The notes beneath the pieces were generated by a model that saw nothing but the letters and a program-made list of their open reading frames with translations, was not told the origin of the DNA and searched no databases. A stretch of DNA of 64,000 nt from Hofstenia miamia. Taxonomy: Eukaryota; Xenacoelomorpha; Acoela. Positions 1 to 11,844 of the stretch are shown one piece after another; position 1 is the stretch's first letter, and each line of letters starts with the position of its first letter. The position numbers and the translations under genes were made by a program. The stretch lies in the NCBI GenBank assembly GCA_004352715.1, contig SCFE01000083.1:831130-895129 (forward strand). Direction: 5' to 3'.

Positions 1-43
<43 letters not shown>
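1..43. repeat. (TTA)n microsatellite
   Basis: About 14 uninterrupted TTA triplets open the window. The same repeat recurs at 36870-36906 beside an R4/Dong-like LINE, a group known to favour TAA repeats. Confidence 0.97.
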
Positions 44-45
<2 letters not shown>

Positions 46-161
46 GAACTGCCAAAAACTGAACATAATTTGACATTTTTATTTTTTTAGATGCACTAAA
101 AAGTATTTGTAAAAGTGCAAATACCGGGAACCTCTTACTAATCATCATGATTAATTTTTAG

Positions 162-3074
162 GTAATGCTGTTCGGTTTCGTTTCGCCTTTTCGTGTTCAC
201 GTAGCATCAACGAAAAATGAAAACCAATCATCGCCTGTTGACAAAGCAGATAACTTAAGCAAGCGGTTTCAATTTAAGGAAGCTCTCGACGTACTCCAAG
301 ATTTAGACGAGTCTGATTCAGAAGTTCTTTGGAGGTTAGCCAAATGTTACTGTGACTTGGCTTCTGTAGAAGAGGCAGCTTCTCAAAAAAGAGATTATAT
401 TTCAAAGGTAATTATATTTGAATGTAGCATTTTTGCATCAGTAGTGCTTCTATTGAGATATGGAAAGAAAAATTATGTGATAAACTTGCTGTTGGGAATC
501 TTTTGGTGTACATTTCTTTCAATTTTGGTAAACGTTTTTTCTATTTTTATGCCTATTTTGTAAACTTTCATAAGTGTAGAAATTTATAGGGAGCTGAAAT
601 TCGAAGATTTCATTAACAAGAAGATCAAAAGAATGGCAACAGATTCCAATACATAAGAACCATTAAACCTTTCACAAAAAGCGAGAATTTGATATATGCG
701 TTCATCATGAGCCAATTTGCATATGCATGTGTTTTGCTCACTGGTTTGACCTTGCAGCAGAAACAACGCTTTAATAAAGTATTTAACTGGTCAATATCTG
801 AAATGTTTAGCGTAAATAGACAACATACCGGTTGTATACTCCAACACCATGCAATACTAGCTCCAATGTATCACATGCAATATGTCTGTTTATTATATCT
901 CTTTAAGCAAATAGTAAACTTATCAAACTTAAAATATCTTAAGAGCAACTTCTTTACCGTGAAAGACAGAACAAGGAATTGCATAAACAATCAAAAATTG
1001 TAGTTAATGGACTTAAGTGGTTTTTCTTATTGTACCCCATTGTACATAAGTATTTTTGAAGTAGTTGAAATAATGGCAATCGAAAGTTCCTTAGATATTT
1101 ACTGCTAAAAATCCATTTTCAAAATTTTGGCATTTATTGAATGTCATTGGACAGCATTATGCTTAACTCAAAAAACATTAGGAAAACACAATTCAAGTAT
1201 GACAATAGTTAATTATTTGTGCAATTCTAATATAGAAATTGAGGTTTTTATTATCCGATTTTCCAAATAAAATTCTTTAACCCAAAACAAAGGGCCTTTT
1301 TAAATATCATTATAAAAATTATTGCTACTCGTGTCACTAAATTCGCTGCCAATTGTCTTATGTGCATAGTGATGATAATTATGATATACAATCGTGGTTT
1401 GATTGGGTGTCCCAATTACATTTCAGCACGCTAAGCAATAATACACATTCAGCTGACGTCTACCACTTTGCGATTACGTTTTACTGGAGTTGTGCCATGT
1501 AGCCAACACTGAAAATTCCATTTAAAATTTCAAAGGTGATCTAGCTATTACAAACAATATTTTAAAAGAAAATTATTAATCTATTTGTAAAGTTATGGCA
1601 AGCACATTTTGACGTCTCAGTGCGGTCGCTATGGGTCAATAAAAAGGGTTATGTAAACATATTGTGATGGTTCACTATTTGAGCAAGGGACTAAAACTTT
1701 GCACTGTGACTGATGAGACATCACAGTAATCCGCTGCACTTGACTTGTTTAGTTTAGATATTTTAAGTACTCTAAATGAAAAGCTTAAACCTCTACTGTT
1801 TTTGATTGCAAATGTACAGAATTGCTCAGATTGTCGTATTAGTAATATCGTTAACAATAGTTGATAATTTCCTTGGTAAGTTAATTATGCAAAATGTAGG
1901 TATTAAATAAATAATTTTTAAGAAAAATAGATGATGTACTATTACAATAATCTGTTATCGATGAAATAAATTTCATTTCATTTTTAGCAAGAATTACATT
2001 TATTGTTGTATATTTATGCATGGAAATGCATTTTTGTTGTTTTATTAAAATCTTATCATAATACATATCAATTTGGTTGTCTTATAAGTGAAATTAGTCT
2101 TCCTTTTAATTTTTTGATGACGCTCATTCTCAATTTGCGAAAGCACAATTTAGTTCTTTTGCGCAGAATCAGGCACCAAGATTCTTTTTCTAATTTGTTA
2201 TGTAGAATTTTAGAGTCATATACTATAAAGCAGTATAACCAAGTACATATTTTTTTAGTAGAATATTTTTTTACTGCGTACGTGAATGTATTTGGTGCTT
2301 CTAGTTTTAAAATTTCTTTAATGCAGCAATAGATTTAGGCTGTAAAATTTGCAGAACAATCTTTGATTGATAACGACGATTGCATAAATTGTCATAAATA
2401 TTTTGCAAAGTCAATTGGAGAGGAAGCTCGCTATCACAGAAATGCTCTTGATTCAAGTGTCAAAATACAGTCACATCTCAGTAAGTGCTTAGAATTGGGC
2501 AGTCGAGATCCTGAAGTCTATTATCTATATGGCTCTTGGGCTTTCGTCATGTCTATTGTTCCCGGATGGATAAAATCATTCGCCTCTATTTTCACAGTAG
2601 GCAATTTTAATTTATTAATATACAATGCCATATTTTCACTAAAATACAATGTATGATTGAAAAATATTCCAAAAAATTCGCTGGATATATAGATTAGTAA
2701 AATAACTCATTTCTATTTGTGAGTGCTTCTGAATAATACAATATAGCCTGAATCCTAGGCGAATTACAATATTTATATATTTAATAGCTTTTCATATTTG
2801 ACTAATACGAATTTTCATATTAATTCAAATATTTTAGAAAGTGCCATCTACATCGTTTGAAGAAGCACGAGAAAATTTCGAAAAGGCTGAATCTCTCAGT
2901 CCAAATTTTATGTGTAGAAATCAATTAGCTTTGGGTAAAACATTGGTTAGACTTAAAAGAAACGATGATGCAAAGTACTGGTTAGAGAAAGCCTGTAACT
3001 TCCAGTGTCATCCTGATGATTTTAAATGTCACAATGATGTGTTAGACGCAAAACGGTTTTGTAAGAAATCATAG
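162..3074 (+). CDS. RMDN: Regulator of microtubule dynamics (RMDN/FAM82) gene, three 3' exons
   Basis: Three exons join in phase 0: 162-407, 2339-2596 and 2838-3074 (TAG stop). All introns are GT..AG. They give 246 residues with the family's TPR-like helical pattern: 'DSEVLWRLAKCYCDLA' in exon 1, 'INCHKYFAKSIGEEA' and 'YYLYGSWAF' then 'VPGWIKSF' in exon 2, and 'FEKAESLSPNF' followed by 'LGKTLVRLKRNDDAKYWLEK' in exon 3. RMDN proteins associate with microtubules and, in some paralogues, with mitochondria or ER contact sites. Vertebrate RMDN1 is a little over 300 residues, so an N-terminal part is missing. The acceptor AG at 160-161 suggests an upstream exon outside the window, although the ATG at 165 is in frame. 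Intron 1 (408-2338) carries a LINE fragment and otherwise AT-rich sequence. I recognise the family but cannot say which paralogue. Confidence 0.85.
640..1003 (+). pseudogene. LINE RT C-terminal fragment in RMDN intron 1
   Basis: Translation gives 'IMSQFAYACVLLTGLT', 'QKQRFNKVFNWS' and 'ILAPMYHMQYVCLLYLFK'. This is the layout of the segment after the thumb of CR1/Jockey-type LINE reverse transcriptases: a Tyr/Cys-Leu motif, an 'R..K..N' helix, then the 'hLP...R.QY..hhhhaK' block. It starts without a Met-defined domain and ends at a stop, so it is a 5'-truncated relic. It lies in the same direction as the host gene. Confidence 0.6.
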
Positions 3075-3412
3075 CATTTATTTTTTATGTATTTAATTTT
3101 GTATATGTTTAGATTTATATATTTAATCCAACATCAGTGTGTGCATAAATTCAATTTTTTACGCATTTATTATCATTATAGTTATAATGTATTATGAAAC
3201 TTGGGGGGGTGATTTATTGAGTCTTAAGTAAAATGATTTTTCAGATGTTAATTGAATATTTTAGAACTGACCATTTCCCAGTAACGTTATCAAAGTCCAT
3301 ATGCCAGGATAAAATCCTCAGGTTATGTACAACAGCATCAACAGCAACATGTATTTAATTTCTCATGTACATATTAATGTATTAAGTTTACAACCTTATA
3401 AAGAATATCAAT

Positions 3413-3418
3413 AATAAA
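3413..3418 (+). promoter_or_regulatory. Candidate poly(A) signal of RMDN
   Basis: An AATAAA hexamer lies about 340 bases after the RMDN stop codon. In sequence this AT-rich such hexamers are frequent by chance, so assignment rests only on position. Confidence 0.3.
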
Positions 3419-4739
3419 TATCTCTTCATATGCGCTTTGTTATCACAGTAATTGATTTGTTTCTCGGTTACATTTATAAACTACATATATTGTACATTAA
3501 CAAATATTTTTCACTTATTATTCTTGACTTGCAAATCTTATTCTATTAGTCAGATAATTGATCTTTTCTCCTACATTCATGTTCTGCAACTTCTTAGATA
3601 ATGTATTTTTTTCATTTTTTGTACTGCAGTCAAATGTGTTCCATTTCGATACCTATAACTTTGTTAGATTGATAAACTATAAACACATGTGGATGTGATT
3701 TTATAATAGAATCGTTTGTGATATCCTTATTGTAGTAAGGTTTTTTTATAACATGTAAAATAGTAAGAATTGGGTTATTTAGGATTAACAGAGACGCAAC
3801 ATTATTTTGGTCTCTACCACGATGGATATTTAATGATAAATCAAATTCCTTATTGCAGTGGGATGTGCGAAAATTGAACTGTAGCCTACCTGTGTAACTA
3901 AAGATTAAGTCATTCACACTACAGAGTAATAAAAAAATATGCTGCATAATGATATTAAAAAACAACATCCCAAATACTTAGTAAAAATATTTATTCATGT
4001 TTGTGCAATACTGTTTTTTATAGTTTGTTCCTAGACAGACTCTATATGCTATATTTAATTTTGGGAAAAAAATTTATGGGTTGAATTTCTAGTAAAACAA
4101 GAATTATTAATAAGTTTTAAGATAAACACAGATTGCTCGTAAACATTTTCAACACTAACCATTAATTTTATTCATCAAAGAAAATATCTGGTTTGACTCG
4201 CGGTTTCTCGTATACTTGAGAATAAACGTTAAAATTTAAGTTAAAGCTTGCATTATATATTGTAACTAAGTTATTATATAGAAGCATGCTATTTACATTC
4301 TTCATGTCCCAACATGAAATGCATAAAATATGTCCTAACTTGCTTATAATGGAAAATTCACAAGTTTTTGTGATTTATTGATTTTCTTCAAGTTTAAGGC
4401 ATTAAAGTCAATCCATACTGAAACTGATTCATCAAAACACCTTCGTGGCGCATGGTATACTCTTTATCATCGATATCAAATATATTTTAAAAACTATGTA
4501 TTTCAATTTAAGCAGACTTTTACCTTTGAACCATATAGGGTATCTGGTGACATAGTTTCCAAAATAGAGATTGTCATTTAATAATCTTGTTCATATTTTT
4601 AGATATATAAAGTGCAAACTAGGATTTTAAGTGTTAAAACTTGTAATCTTATATGCGTGAAAGGGTTCATTCTTAGCATTATATACAAAACTACTCGATT
4701 AAAAATATTTTCATTGTTGTCCCTCTATTGTCATAGCAA
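3419..4739. other. Intergenic AT-rich stretch, no supported gene
   Basis: The longest open frame is 112 codons at 3630-3968 on the minus strand. It has no recognisable motif and may be chance or old repeat debris. I see no splice-compatible coding series, RNA gene or repeat here. Confidence 0.5.
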
Positions 4740-5235
4740 GTAGGCCATTTATCTCAACAAATGTTGCCCAGAAAAGCTATGCTTAATTCAATTTTCAAAA
4801 GCAATGCAAACAAATCTCCACATTGCAAACCTTGGATAACCGTAATTTGAAAGTATTTATTCTGGAAAAAATATTGCATTTAGAAATTTTAAAAATAGTC
4901 AAATTCATAGTAATTTTGCTGCATATAAAAATTTCTCCAACATTGAAAATTGCAAGGCGTACAACGAATATGTTAGAAATGAATACGTTCGTTTTTCAAA
5001 TCAAAAAACAAAATGGGAGCTAATTCATGAGATCAGTTATAGTAGAAAATCTAAGTAAAACTCTATTGATACTATTAAGAACTCTAAAAAATCATTTGAT
5101 TACGAAATTTTTATGAATTAAATAAAACTTTTATTAATCTAGCAAAATGCAATTGCCCAAACCGCCAAATTTCTTCAACCCTGAGGTTTGTTGCCATTCT
5201 ACAACGGTTTTGAAACCTTTGGAGCAATTCTCAAG
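4740..5235 (+). mobile_element. LINE ORF2 EN-RT linker, left half of a split LINE
   Basis: Broken frames give 'NCKAYNEYVRNEYVRFSNQK' and 'KWELIHEISYSRKSK', followed by Asn/Lys-rich linker peptide. The same linker style occurs in the minus-strand LINE at 24850-25050 ('FNKYIKNELK'). The sequence breaks at 5235 and resumes at 20862 with the RT N-terminal part in the same direction. The LINE was therefore interrupted by the 15.6 kb element between them. Several stops and frameshifts mark it as a dead copy. Confidence 0.6.
5230..5235. repeat. Left 6-bp target-site duplication (CTCAAG)
   Basis: CTCAAG immediately precedes the left terminus AGTAGTATAAA. The right copy at 20862-20867 is CTCAGG, five of six bases the same. 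Both copies lie in LINE sequence that reads on across the insertion. Confidence 0.65.
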
Positions 5236-5990
5236 AGTAGTATAAAAGTGAGTCCATTACGTAGCACAAATGACCTTTTGGCCTTGGCGGGCTGGATATG
5301 ATGTAATTGTGTACTGTGGCCGTCTTTGTATGCCTGACGTCATTGGAACATATTTTCTTTTGTTATATTTGTTGGCAAACACATTTGTTTGTAGTCTATT
5401 GTATAAAATGTAACAAATTTTTTTAGAGGTTGAGGAATTTTCAAAAATCCCATTAGATTAGAATTGTTTGCAGTCTATTGTTCAAAATGTAACATTTTTT
5501 ATAGACATTAAATAAATAATTTTTAAAATAAATATAAATACATGCTTTCACAGATGCATATTCAAACCATACAGAGAAAACGAACATTTATAAAAAATAA
5601 ATTTATTTATAAAGAAAATATAAAATGCACTACTAAATGATAAAGTTAATATAGGGAATTTCATCTACAGTTCAATGAACAATGATAATATTCGTCAAAC
5701 CTTCATGCTGGGATCTGAATGCTGTAGGAAACAAACACAATGATGTGTATTTGCACATTATGAATTTCACATGGTCGTATCTAAATGAATGATTAATAAG
5801 TCAAATGAGGTGATAGATCACAGTATAAAACACATGACAATTAAAAGCTTAAATAAATTCAATTAAAAATATGTATTAACAAAAAAACGACGTTTCTATT
5901 TATGATAAAGTATATAATTAATTTAACTTCTGACTGCAAATTGCCGCAATTCATTAAAATAAAATTGAGGTTGAGGAATTTTCGAAAATC

Positions 5991-6838
5991 CCATGAGATT
6001 AGAATTGTTGCAATCTATTGTTCAAAATGTAACCAATTTTTTTACTTGCTTATTTACGTGGACTAACTTAGCTTACATGTTTTATTTTCTTTACATACTT
6101 CATACTTGCATTTTGTTAATGTATGTGACTCGCTTATTTATGTGGCTTAATTTAGTTTACATACTTGTTTTTTTATTAACACACATGACATTGGAAAATA
6201 CCACATCACACATTAATTTAGTTTAAATTGTTTAGTTTACATACTTGTTTTTTATATTAACATACATGACATTGGAAATGCCACATTAATTTAGTTTACA
6301 TACTTATTGTACATATTTCTTTTATTCTGTAAAACTTAATAACAAATGTTTGCATCAGAGAGATAATAATACTCGTTAGAAATGTAATGGCATATTTCGG
6401 TAATAAAGCAAAATATTTTTCGGAAAAAACCAAAAACTAGTTTATGCAAAAACTTGCAGTTTCTAATATTTAATAAACATATGTGGTAAAACACACATAT
6501 GTGTTTAAGACAAGACAAAAATGTAATTTATTGCTTATAATGACCATCTATATCTTACTATTGAATTTGTCTATTGTGTTAGCTTATCATCATTGTTGTT
6601 GAGGGAACTCTGTAGAAAACAAATGCAATGTGTATTTGCACATGAATTTCGCATAATCGTATCTACATTAATGATTAATAAATTGAGTGATAGATCACAG
6701 TATAAAACACATTATAAATAAAATTTTGAACAAAATCAATTAAAAATGTGTATTAACAAACAAACAATGTTTCTATTTATAATAAAGTATATAATTAATT
6801 TAACATCGGACTGCAAATTCGCAGCAATTTATTAAGAT
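5991..6838. repeat. Duplicated TIR segment nested in the left arm
   Basis: After 5990 the arm restarts with the motif GGTTGAGGAATTTTC, already present at 5428. It runs through Thr/Leu-coding AT-rich sequence with repeated 'TTTAGTTTACATACTTGTTT' (6210-6310). It then repeats the arm segment 5745-5990 in diverged form (6600-6838). The right arm lacks this piece, so it is a left-arm-specific duplication. Confidence 0.6.
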
Positions 6839-6995
6839 AAAATTGATTCCGATTTAAAAGAAATATCTGTAAAACTAACTAGAGATAATATTGCAAAAAT
6901 TGTTAAGAATCAAAACAATATCTGAGATTTAATTATAAAAATAGCTTACCAAAAAGTTTAAAATCTTTCAGAGTAGTTGTCTTTGTTTCATCAAT

Positions 6996-8642
6996 GTGAA
7001 ATTCCATTAATCCGCTCTATGTATAAAGTTGCATGCTTTCATAGACAATGTCAATATCGTGGTTTCATCTATATTCTATTGTTCAAATGTCAAAAATGTA
7101 TCCAATCGGAAAGATTGTTATCTACCAAGCATGAAATTCCTTTACAATTATAACAATTAAATAAAACACTTTCAAATCATATAAAACTAGAATTTTTGCA
7201 CAAGTTGGATTATTACTATCGTAAATTGGTTATTAATACATAACATTTAAAAATAACAAATAACTTATTTTATTTTACATTTTAAAAAATTGTTTATACT
7301 TTAATTTCATCGGTGTCTTTGATATTAAGAGTTAAATAAATACTGCTAGTATCATTGAAATGAATGAACTCACCATTTGATGTATGGAAGCATTTTTTTT
7401 CACTTTATATGGTTTGTCACTTTGTTTACACATTTATAGACTTTTACATGGGTTTTCCACTTTATACATTTCTTCACTTTATATGGTTTGTCACTTTTTT
7501 TCACACTTTTGTGACTTACATTTCTTTCTGAAGTTTTTCCATGTTTGTGACTTACATTCCTTTTCTGATGTCTTTTCACGTTTGTGACTTACATTTCTTT
7601 TCTGACATTTTTTTACTTTTGCAACTTATATTAAAAAACTTTTCCTCAACGATGACATGGGGATTGGGAACAGTTCTATTGCCTAACGTATTGTATTACA
7701 GTTTAGTAAATAGAAAATGTATAGTTTTGCCTTCACTCTTTTTCTACATGTACTAGTTTTATGTTAATATCTATGATAAATTATTACATTTCATAAACAT
7801 TAGTTTTAATATAAAAAANGTGAAATTCCATTAATCCGCTCTATGTATAAAGTTGCATGCTTTCATAGACAATGTCAATATCGTGGTTTCATCTATATTC
7901 TATTGTTCAAATGTCAAAAATGTATCAAATCGGAAAGATTGTTATCTACCAAGCATGAAATTCCTTTACAATTATAACAATTAAATAAAACACTTTCAAA
8001 TCATATAAAACTAGAATTTTTGCACAAGTTGGATTATTACTATCGTAAATTGGTTATTAATACATAACATTTAAAAATAACAAATAACTTATTTTATTTT
8101 ACATTTTAAAAAATTGTTTATACTTTAATTTCATCGGTGTCTTTGATATTAAGAGTTAAATAAATACTGCTAGTATCATTGAAATGAATGAACTCACCAT
8201 TTGATGTATGGAAGCATTTTTTTTCACTTTATATGGTTTGTCACTTTGTTTACACATTTATAGACTTTTACATGGGTTTTCCACTTTATACATTTCTTCA
8301 CTTTATATGGTTTGTCACTTTTTTTCACACTTTTGTGACTTACATTTCTTTCTGAAGTTTTTCCATGTTTGTGACTTACATTCCTTTTCTGACGTTTTTT
8401 CACATTTGTGACTTACATTTCTTTTCTGACATTTTTTTACTTTTGCAACTTATATTAAAAAACTTTTCCTCAACGATGACATGGGGATTGGGAACAGTTC
8501 TATTGCCTAACGTATTGTATTACAGTTTAGTAAATAGAAAATGTATAGTTTTGCCTTCACTCTTTTTCTACATGTACTAGTTTTCTGTTAATATGTTTGA
8601 TAAATTATTACATTTCATAAACATTAGTTTTAATATAAAAAA
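6996..8642. repeat. 823-bp direct duplication joined by a single N
   Basis: 6996-7818 and 7820-8642 are almost the same. The second copy starts exactly after the single N at 7819. Differences are a handful of substitutions (for example near 7585 versus 8409). The breakpoint at the N points to overlapping contigs placed in tandem. Confidence 0.85.
7400..7620. repeat. Minisatellite, ~33-36 bp unit
   Basis: Units resembling TTTGTGACTTACATTTCTTT repeat with variable spacing. Further copies are at 8224-8445, 15400-15530 and, in inverse orientation, 19535-19690. They sit at the inner end of the TIR arms of the 15.6 kb element. Confidence 0.7.
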
Positions 8643-8644
8643 TT

Positions 8645-9841
8645 TAAACTCCTACGTCTTCTTTGCAAATAGGTAAAAATCTATAGTATTCTCTAAACTG
8701 ATAAATGTCAATGTTTTACCTAGCTATTAATTTAACATGCAATTGACATGCAACTTTAGCATGAGGGAAGGACTATTGAAATAAAGTAATCGCTAGTTTA
8801 TTAAATTTAATAATACGATTTATTATACAATGAGAATGTAGAAATGATTTGTACGTGTTTTATTAATGGTAGATTTCTAGAGATACATCTCATCAAATAA
8901 GATAAATAAGTGTAATATTAGATAATGGATGCATGTTATGTATAATAATATAATTAGGGATAAAATAACTATATACATTTATTCACAGGTTAATATAAAA
9001 TACTCTAACGATATGTTTAGCCTTTTCGAAAAAAATTATTTGCCTTTAGGATATTTAATTTTCCTTTTGGTGATTTGTTTTGTCTTTTTGAAAAAAATTA
9101 TTTAAAAATTTAATTATTCTTAACTCAAAATTCAATATTACCTGTATTTGAGAAACCTTACCTCTATATAAACATAATTTAAGAAACAGCATGAATACAT
9201 GCAAGACATTTAAAAAATGGATTTTCATTAAAGCAACAAAACATTCTTTATTCTACTTTCTAGGACTAACAATAATGTTACTTATATCCGGCATCGAGAT
9301 TAATCCCGGGCCTTCCAATGCATTCAAATAATTCTTTTAAATATATTCACATAAATTTTCAGAATCTCTCAATAACAAATTCGGAATTTAGACAATTCAT
9401 TTCTGAACTGGTTTCAAACGTTATTCTGAGCATAAACTGGTTTACAAATGATAATTACAATTCGTCCTGGTCAATCGATAACTCTAAACTTAAAATATTT
9501 AGAAAGGACCAACCTTTCATTTTAATAAGAAAAAAGGAGGTGGTGTCATGTTTTTAATACCTAAAATACTCAAACCTAAACTTAGGACAGACCTAGCAAA
9601 AGATTCAACTTATGAAAGTCTTTGGGTTAAAATTCGAAACCCAGACAAAAATTTTAATAGTCAATTATTAAATATCTCTTATTGTCCAAATAAAACTTAT
9701 ATAAATAACTTTTTCTTACAAATGGAAGATGAATTTTCTACTGCTCTGAGTTATAACACGAATATAATGGTAATGGGAGACTGGAATGTAAATCTTCTAA
9801 ACAATAACGAAAAAAGTAAGCTTCGCAATTTTCTCAATACT
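8645..9841 (+). mobile_element. CR1-like LINE: 5' region, 2A-like leader and endonuclease start
   Basis: 8645-9190 is non-coding and shared with 16948-17493. At 9191 an ATG opens a 46-residue peptide with a hydrophobic stretch and the 2A-like ending 'LLISGIEINPGP' (9275-9313). After frameshifts the AP-like endonuclease follows: 'YIHINFQNLSI' (9340s), 'LRTDLAKDSTYESLWVKIRN' and the catalytic-loop motif 'NIMVMGDWNVN' (9760-9800). The copy runs into a gap at 9842. LINE endonucleases nick target DNA, and the RT that should follow is lost in the gap. Frameshifts near 9315 and 9545 make this a non-functional copy. Confidence 0.75.
9191..9328 (+). CDS. LINE leader peptide with 2A-like NPGP motif
   Basis: The peptide starts MNTCKTFKKWIF, has a hydrophobic core 'LFYFLGLTIMLLIS' and ends in 'GIEINPGP' plus five residues before TAA. 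The ribosome-skipping 2A consensus is D-V/I-E-x-N-P-G-P. Here the leading Asp is Gly, so activity is uncertain. 2A-like motifs at the N-terminus of LINE ORF2 are known in several invertebrates. An identical copy is at 17494-17631. Confidence 0.6.
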
Positions 9842-10841
9842 NNNNNNNNNNNNNNNNNNNNNNNNNNNNNNNNNNNNNNNNNNNNNNNNNNNNNNNNNNN
9901 NNNNNNNNNNNNNNNNNNNNNNNNNNNNNNNNNNNNNNNNNNNNNNNNNNNNNNNNNNNNNNNNNNNNNNNNNNNNNNNNNNNNNNNNNNNNNNNNNNNN
10001 NNNNNNNNNNNNNNNNNNNNNNNNNNNNNNNNNNNNNNNNNNNNNNNNNNNNNNNNNNNNNNNNNNNNNNNNNNNNNNNNNNNNNNNNNNNNNNNNNNNN
10101 NNNNNNNNNNNNNNNNNNNNNNNNNNNNNNNNNNNNNNNNNNNNNNNNNNNNNNNNNNNNNNNNNNNNNNNNNNNNNNNNNNNNNNNNNNNNNNNNNNNN
10201 NNNNNNNNNNNNNNNNNNNNNNNNNNNNNNNNNNNNNNNNNNNNNNNNNNNNNNNNNNNNNNNNNNNNNNNNNNNNNNNNNNNNNNNNNNNNNNNNNNNN
10301 NNNNNNNNNNNNNNNNNNNNNNNNNNNNNNNNNNNNNNNNNNNNNNNNNNNNNNNNNNNNNNNNNNNNNNNNNNNNNNNNNNNNNNNNNNNNNNNNNNNN
10401 NNNNNNNNNNNNNNNNNNNNNNNNNNNNNNNNNNNNNNNNNNNNNNNNNNNNNNNNNNNNNNNNNNNNNNNNNNNNNNNNNNNNNNNNNNNNNNNNNNNN
10501 NNNNNNNNNNNNNNNNNNNNNNNNNNNNNNNNNNNNNNNNNNNNNNNNNNNNNNNNNNNNNNNNNNNNNNNNNNNNNNNNNNNNNNNNNNNNNNNNNNNN
10601 NNNNNNNNNNNNNNNNNNNNNNNNNNNNNNNNNNNNNNNNNNNNNNNNNNNNNNNNNNNNNNNNNNNNNNNNNNNNNNNNNNNNNNNNNNNNNNNNNNNN
10701 NNNNNNNNNNNNNNNNNNNNNNNNNNNNNNNNNNNNNNNNNNNNNNNNNNNNNNNNNNNNNNNNNNNNNNNNNNNNNNNNNNNNNNNNNNNNNNNNNNNN
10801 NNNNNNNNNNNNNNNNNNNNNNNNNNNNNNNNNNNNNNNNN
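9842..10841. other. Assembly gap, 1000 N
   Basis: Exactly 1000 N. It separates LINE endonuclease sequence from a Tc1 transposase fragment, so the two may not be true neighbours. Confidence 1.
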
Positions 10842-11844
10842 GGGCTTGTCAGTATCTTCGGTATCCAGAAGTGTTAATGGCTATCAGCAACTGCTAATTT
10901 TTTCCTCTCGCAAGCGTTGTTGAAGATTAAAAGTGACAACCCCTCAGACTGACCATCTCATTCACCGTTACGTCGTCAATCAACCATTCTCTTCATCTTC
11001 TGAAGTCAAAGCAAATCTATGTGCGGTAGTGCAGAATGTATCAACACGCACATTTAGGCGTCGATTGAACACTACCTTTGATCTTCCATCATGCCAACCG
11101 GCAGCCAAACCCCGATTGTCTTCAAAGAACATTCGAGACCATTTGCGCTTCTGCAGGCAATACCAACAATATACTCCTGAGATGTGGCATCAAGTAATCT
11201 TTAGTGACGACTCCAAGATTTGCCAGTTTATATCATACCGGCCACACATACGACGACCAAGAAACCAAAAATTCAACACACATTACACGCAACAAACTGC
11301 CCCCTCAGCACCTTCTGTGATGATTTGGGGTACTATAACTGCGAATGGGCGTGCTGGTCTGCATTTTGTTCCTCACAACGTGACAAGTCACAGCCAAGGC
11401 CTACCTCAAAATAATTCAGGAGAAAGTTCCCATATTTATGCAGCTTCGCATAACATCTGTACTACAACAAGATGGTGCTCCTTGCCAAAGCGCCAAAGTT
11501 GTGAAACAGTGGTTTGCATCACAAGACTTTCCGCTGCTTGAGAACTGGACGGGAAACTCCCCAGACCTCAATGTCATCACATCAAAAACTGTCTGAGGAA
11601 GCGCCAATGCACATCACTCGATGAGTAAATTAAGTGGAGCAAATTAAAGTGGTATGGTGCACAGAGATTACTGATGATTATTGTGAAAGCTGGTCGAGTC
11701 AATGTCAAATCGCATTGCTGCGTATTTGGCCAATAATGGAGGGCATACAAAGTATTAGTGAGTTTTTCTGAATTAAGTATTTATTTTCTACACAGTGTTA
11801 TCTAAATTTGGAAAGTGTTCCCAATCTTTTGGCCAGTATATATA
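10842..11844 (+). pseudogene. Tc1-like transposase relic and right TIR
   Basis: Frame 10843 reads 'GLSVSSVSRSVNGYQ', a stop, then from 10933 'TDHLIHRYVVNQPFSSSSEV', 'STRTFRRRLNTTF', 'MWHQVIFSDDSKICQF' (first catalytic Asp) and 'PSVMIWGTITANGRAGLHF'. Near 11410 the frame shifts and continues as 'SVLQQDGAPCQSAKVVKQWF' (second Asp) and 'NWTGNSPDLN'. This is the Tc1 catalytic order. The start of the protein is lost in the upstream gap. The sequence ends in a Tc1-style terminus near 11795-11844 ('CAATCTTTTGGCCAGTATAT') just before the next gap. At least one stop and one frameshift make it inactive. Confidence 0.85.

Larger units (their letters stand above)
5236..7640 (+). repeat. Left terminal inverted repeat arm
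   Basis: 5236-5990 matches the reverse complement of roughly 20110-20861 with few differences. 6839-7380 matches about 19690-20109. 5991-6838 is an extra, more diverged copy of part of the arm. The arm ends in a minisatellite (7400-7620), also present in the right arm. Short open frames here are not genes. Confidence 0.75.

Noticed and set aside
3630-3968. 112-codon minus-strand frame downstream of RMDN
   Set aside because: No motif, no splice support, and length is within chance expectation for this much AT-rich sequence.
7384-7756. Two overlapping + strand frames, His/Phe/Leu-rich, repeated at 8208-8580
   Set aside because: They translate the TIR minisatellite and its flank; the peptide repeats with the DNA unit and has no domain.
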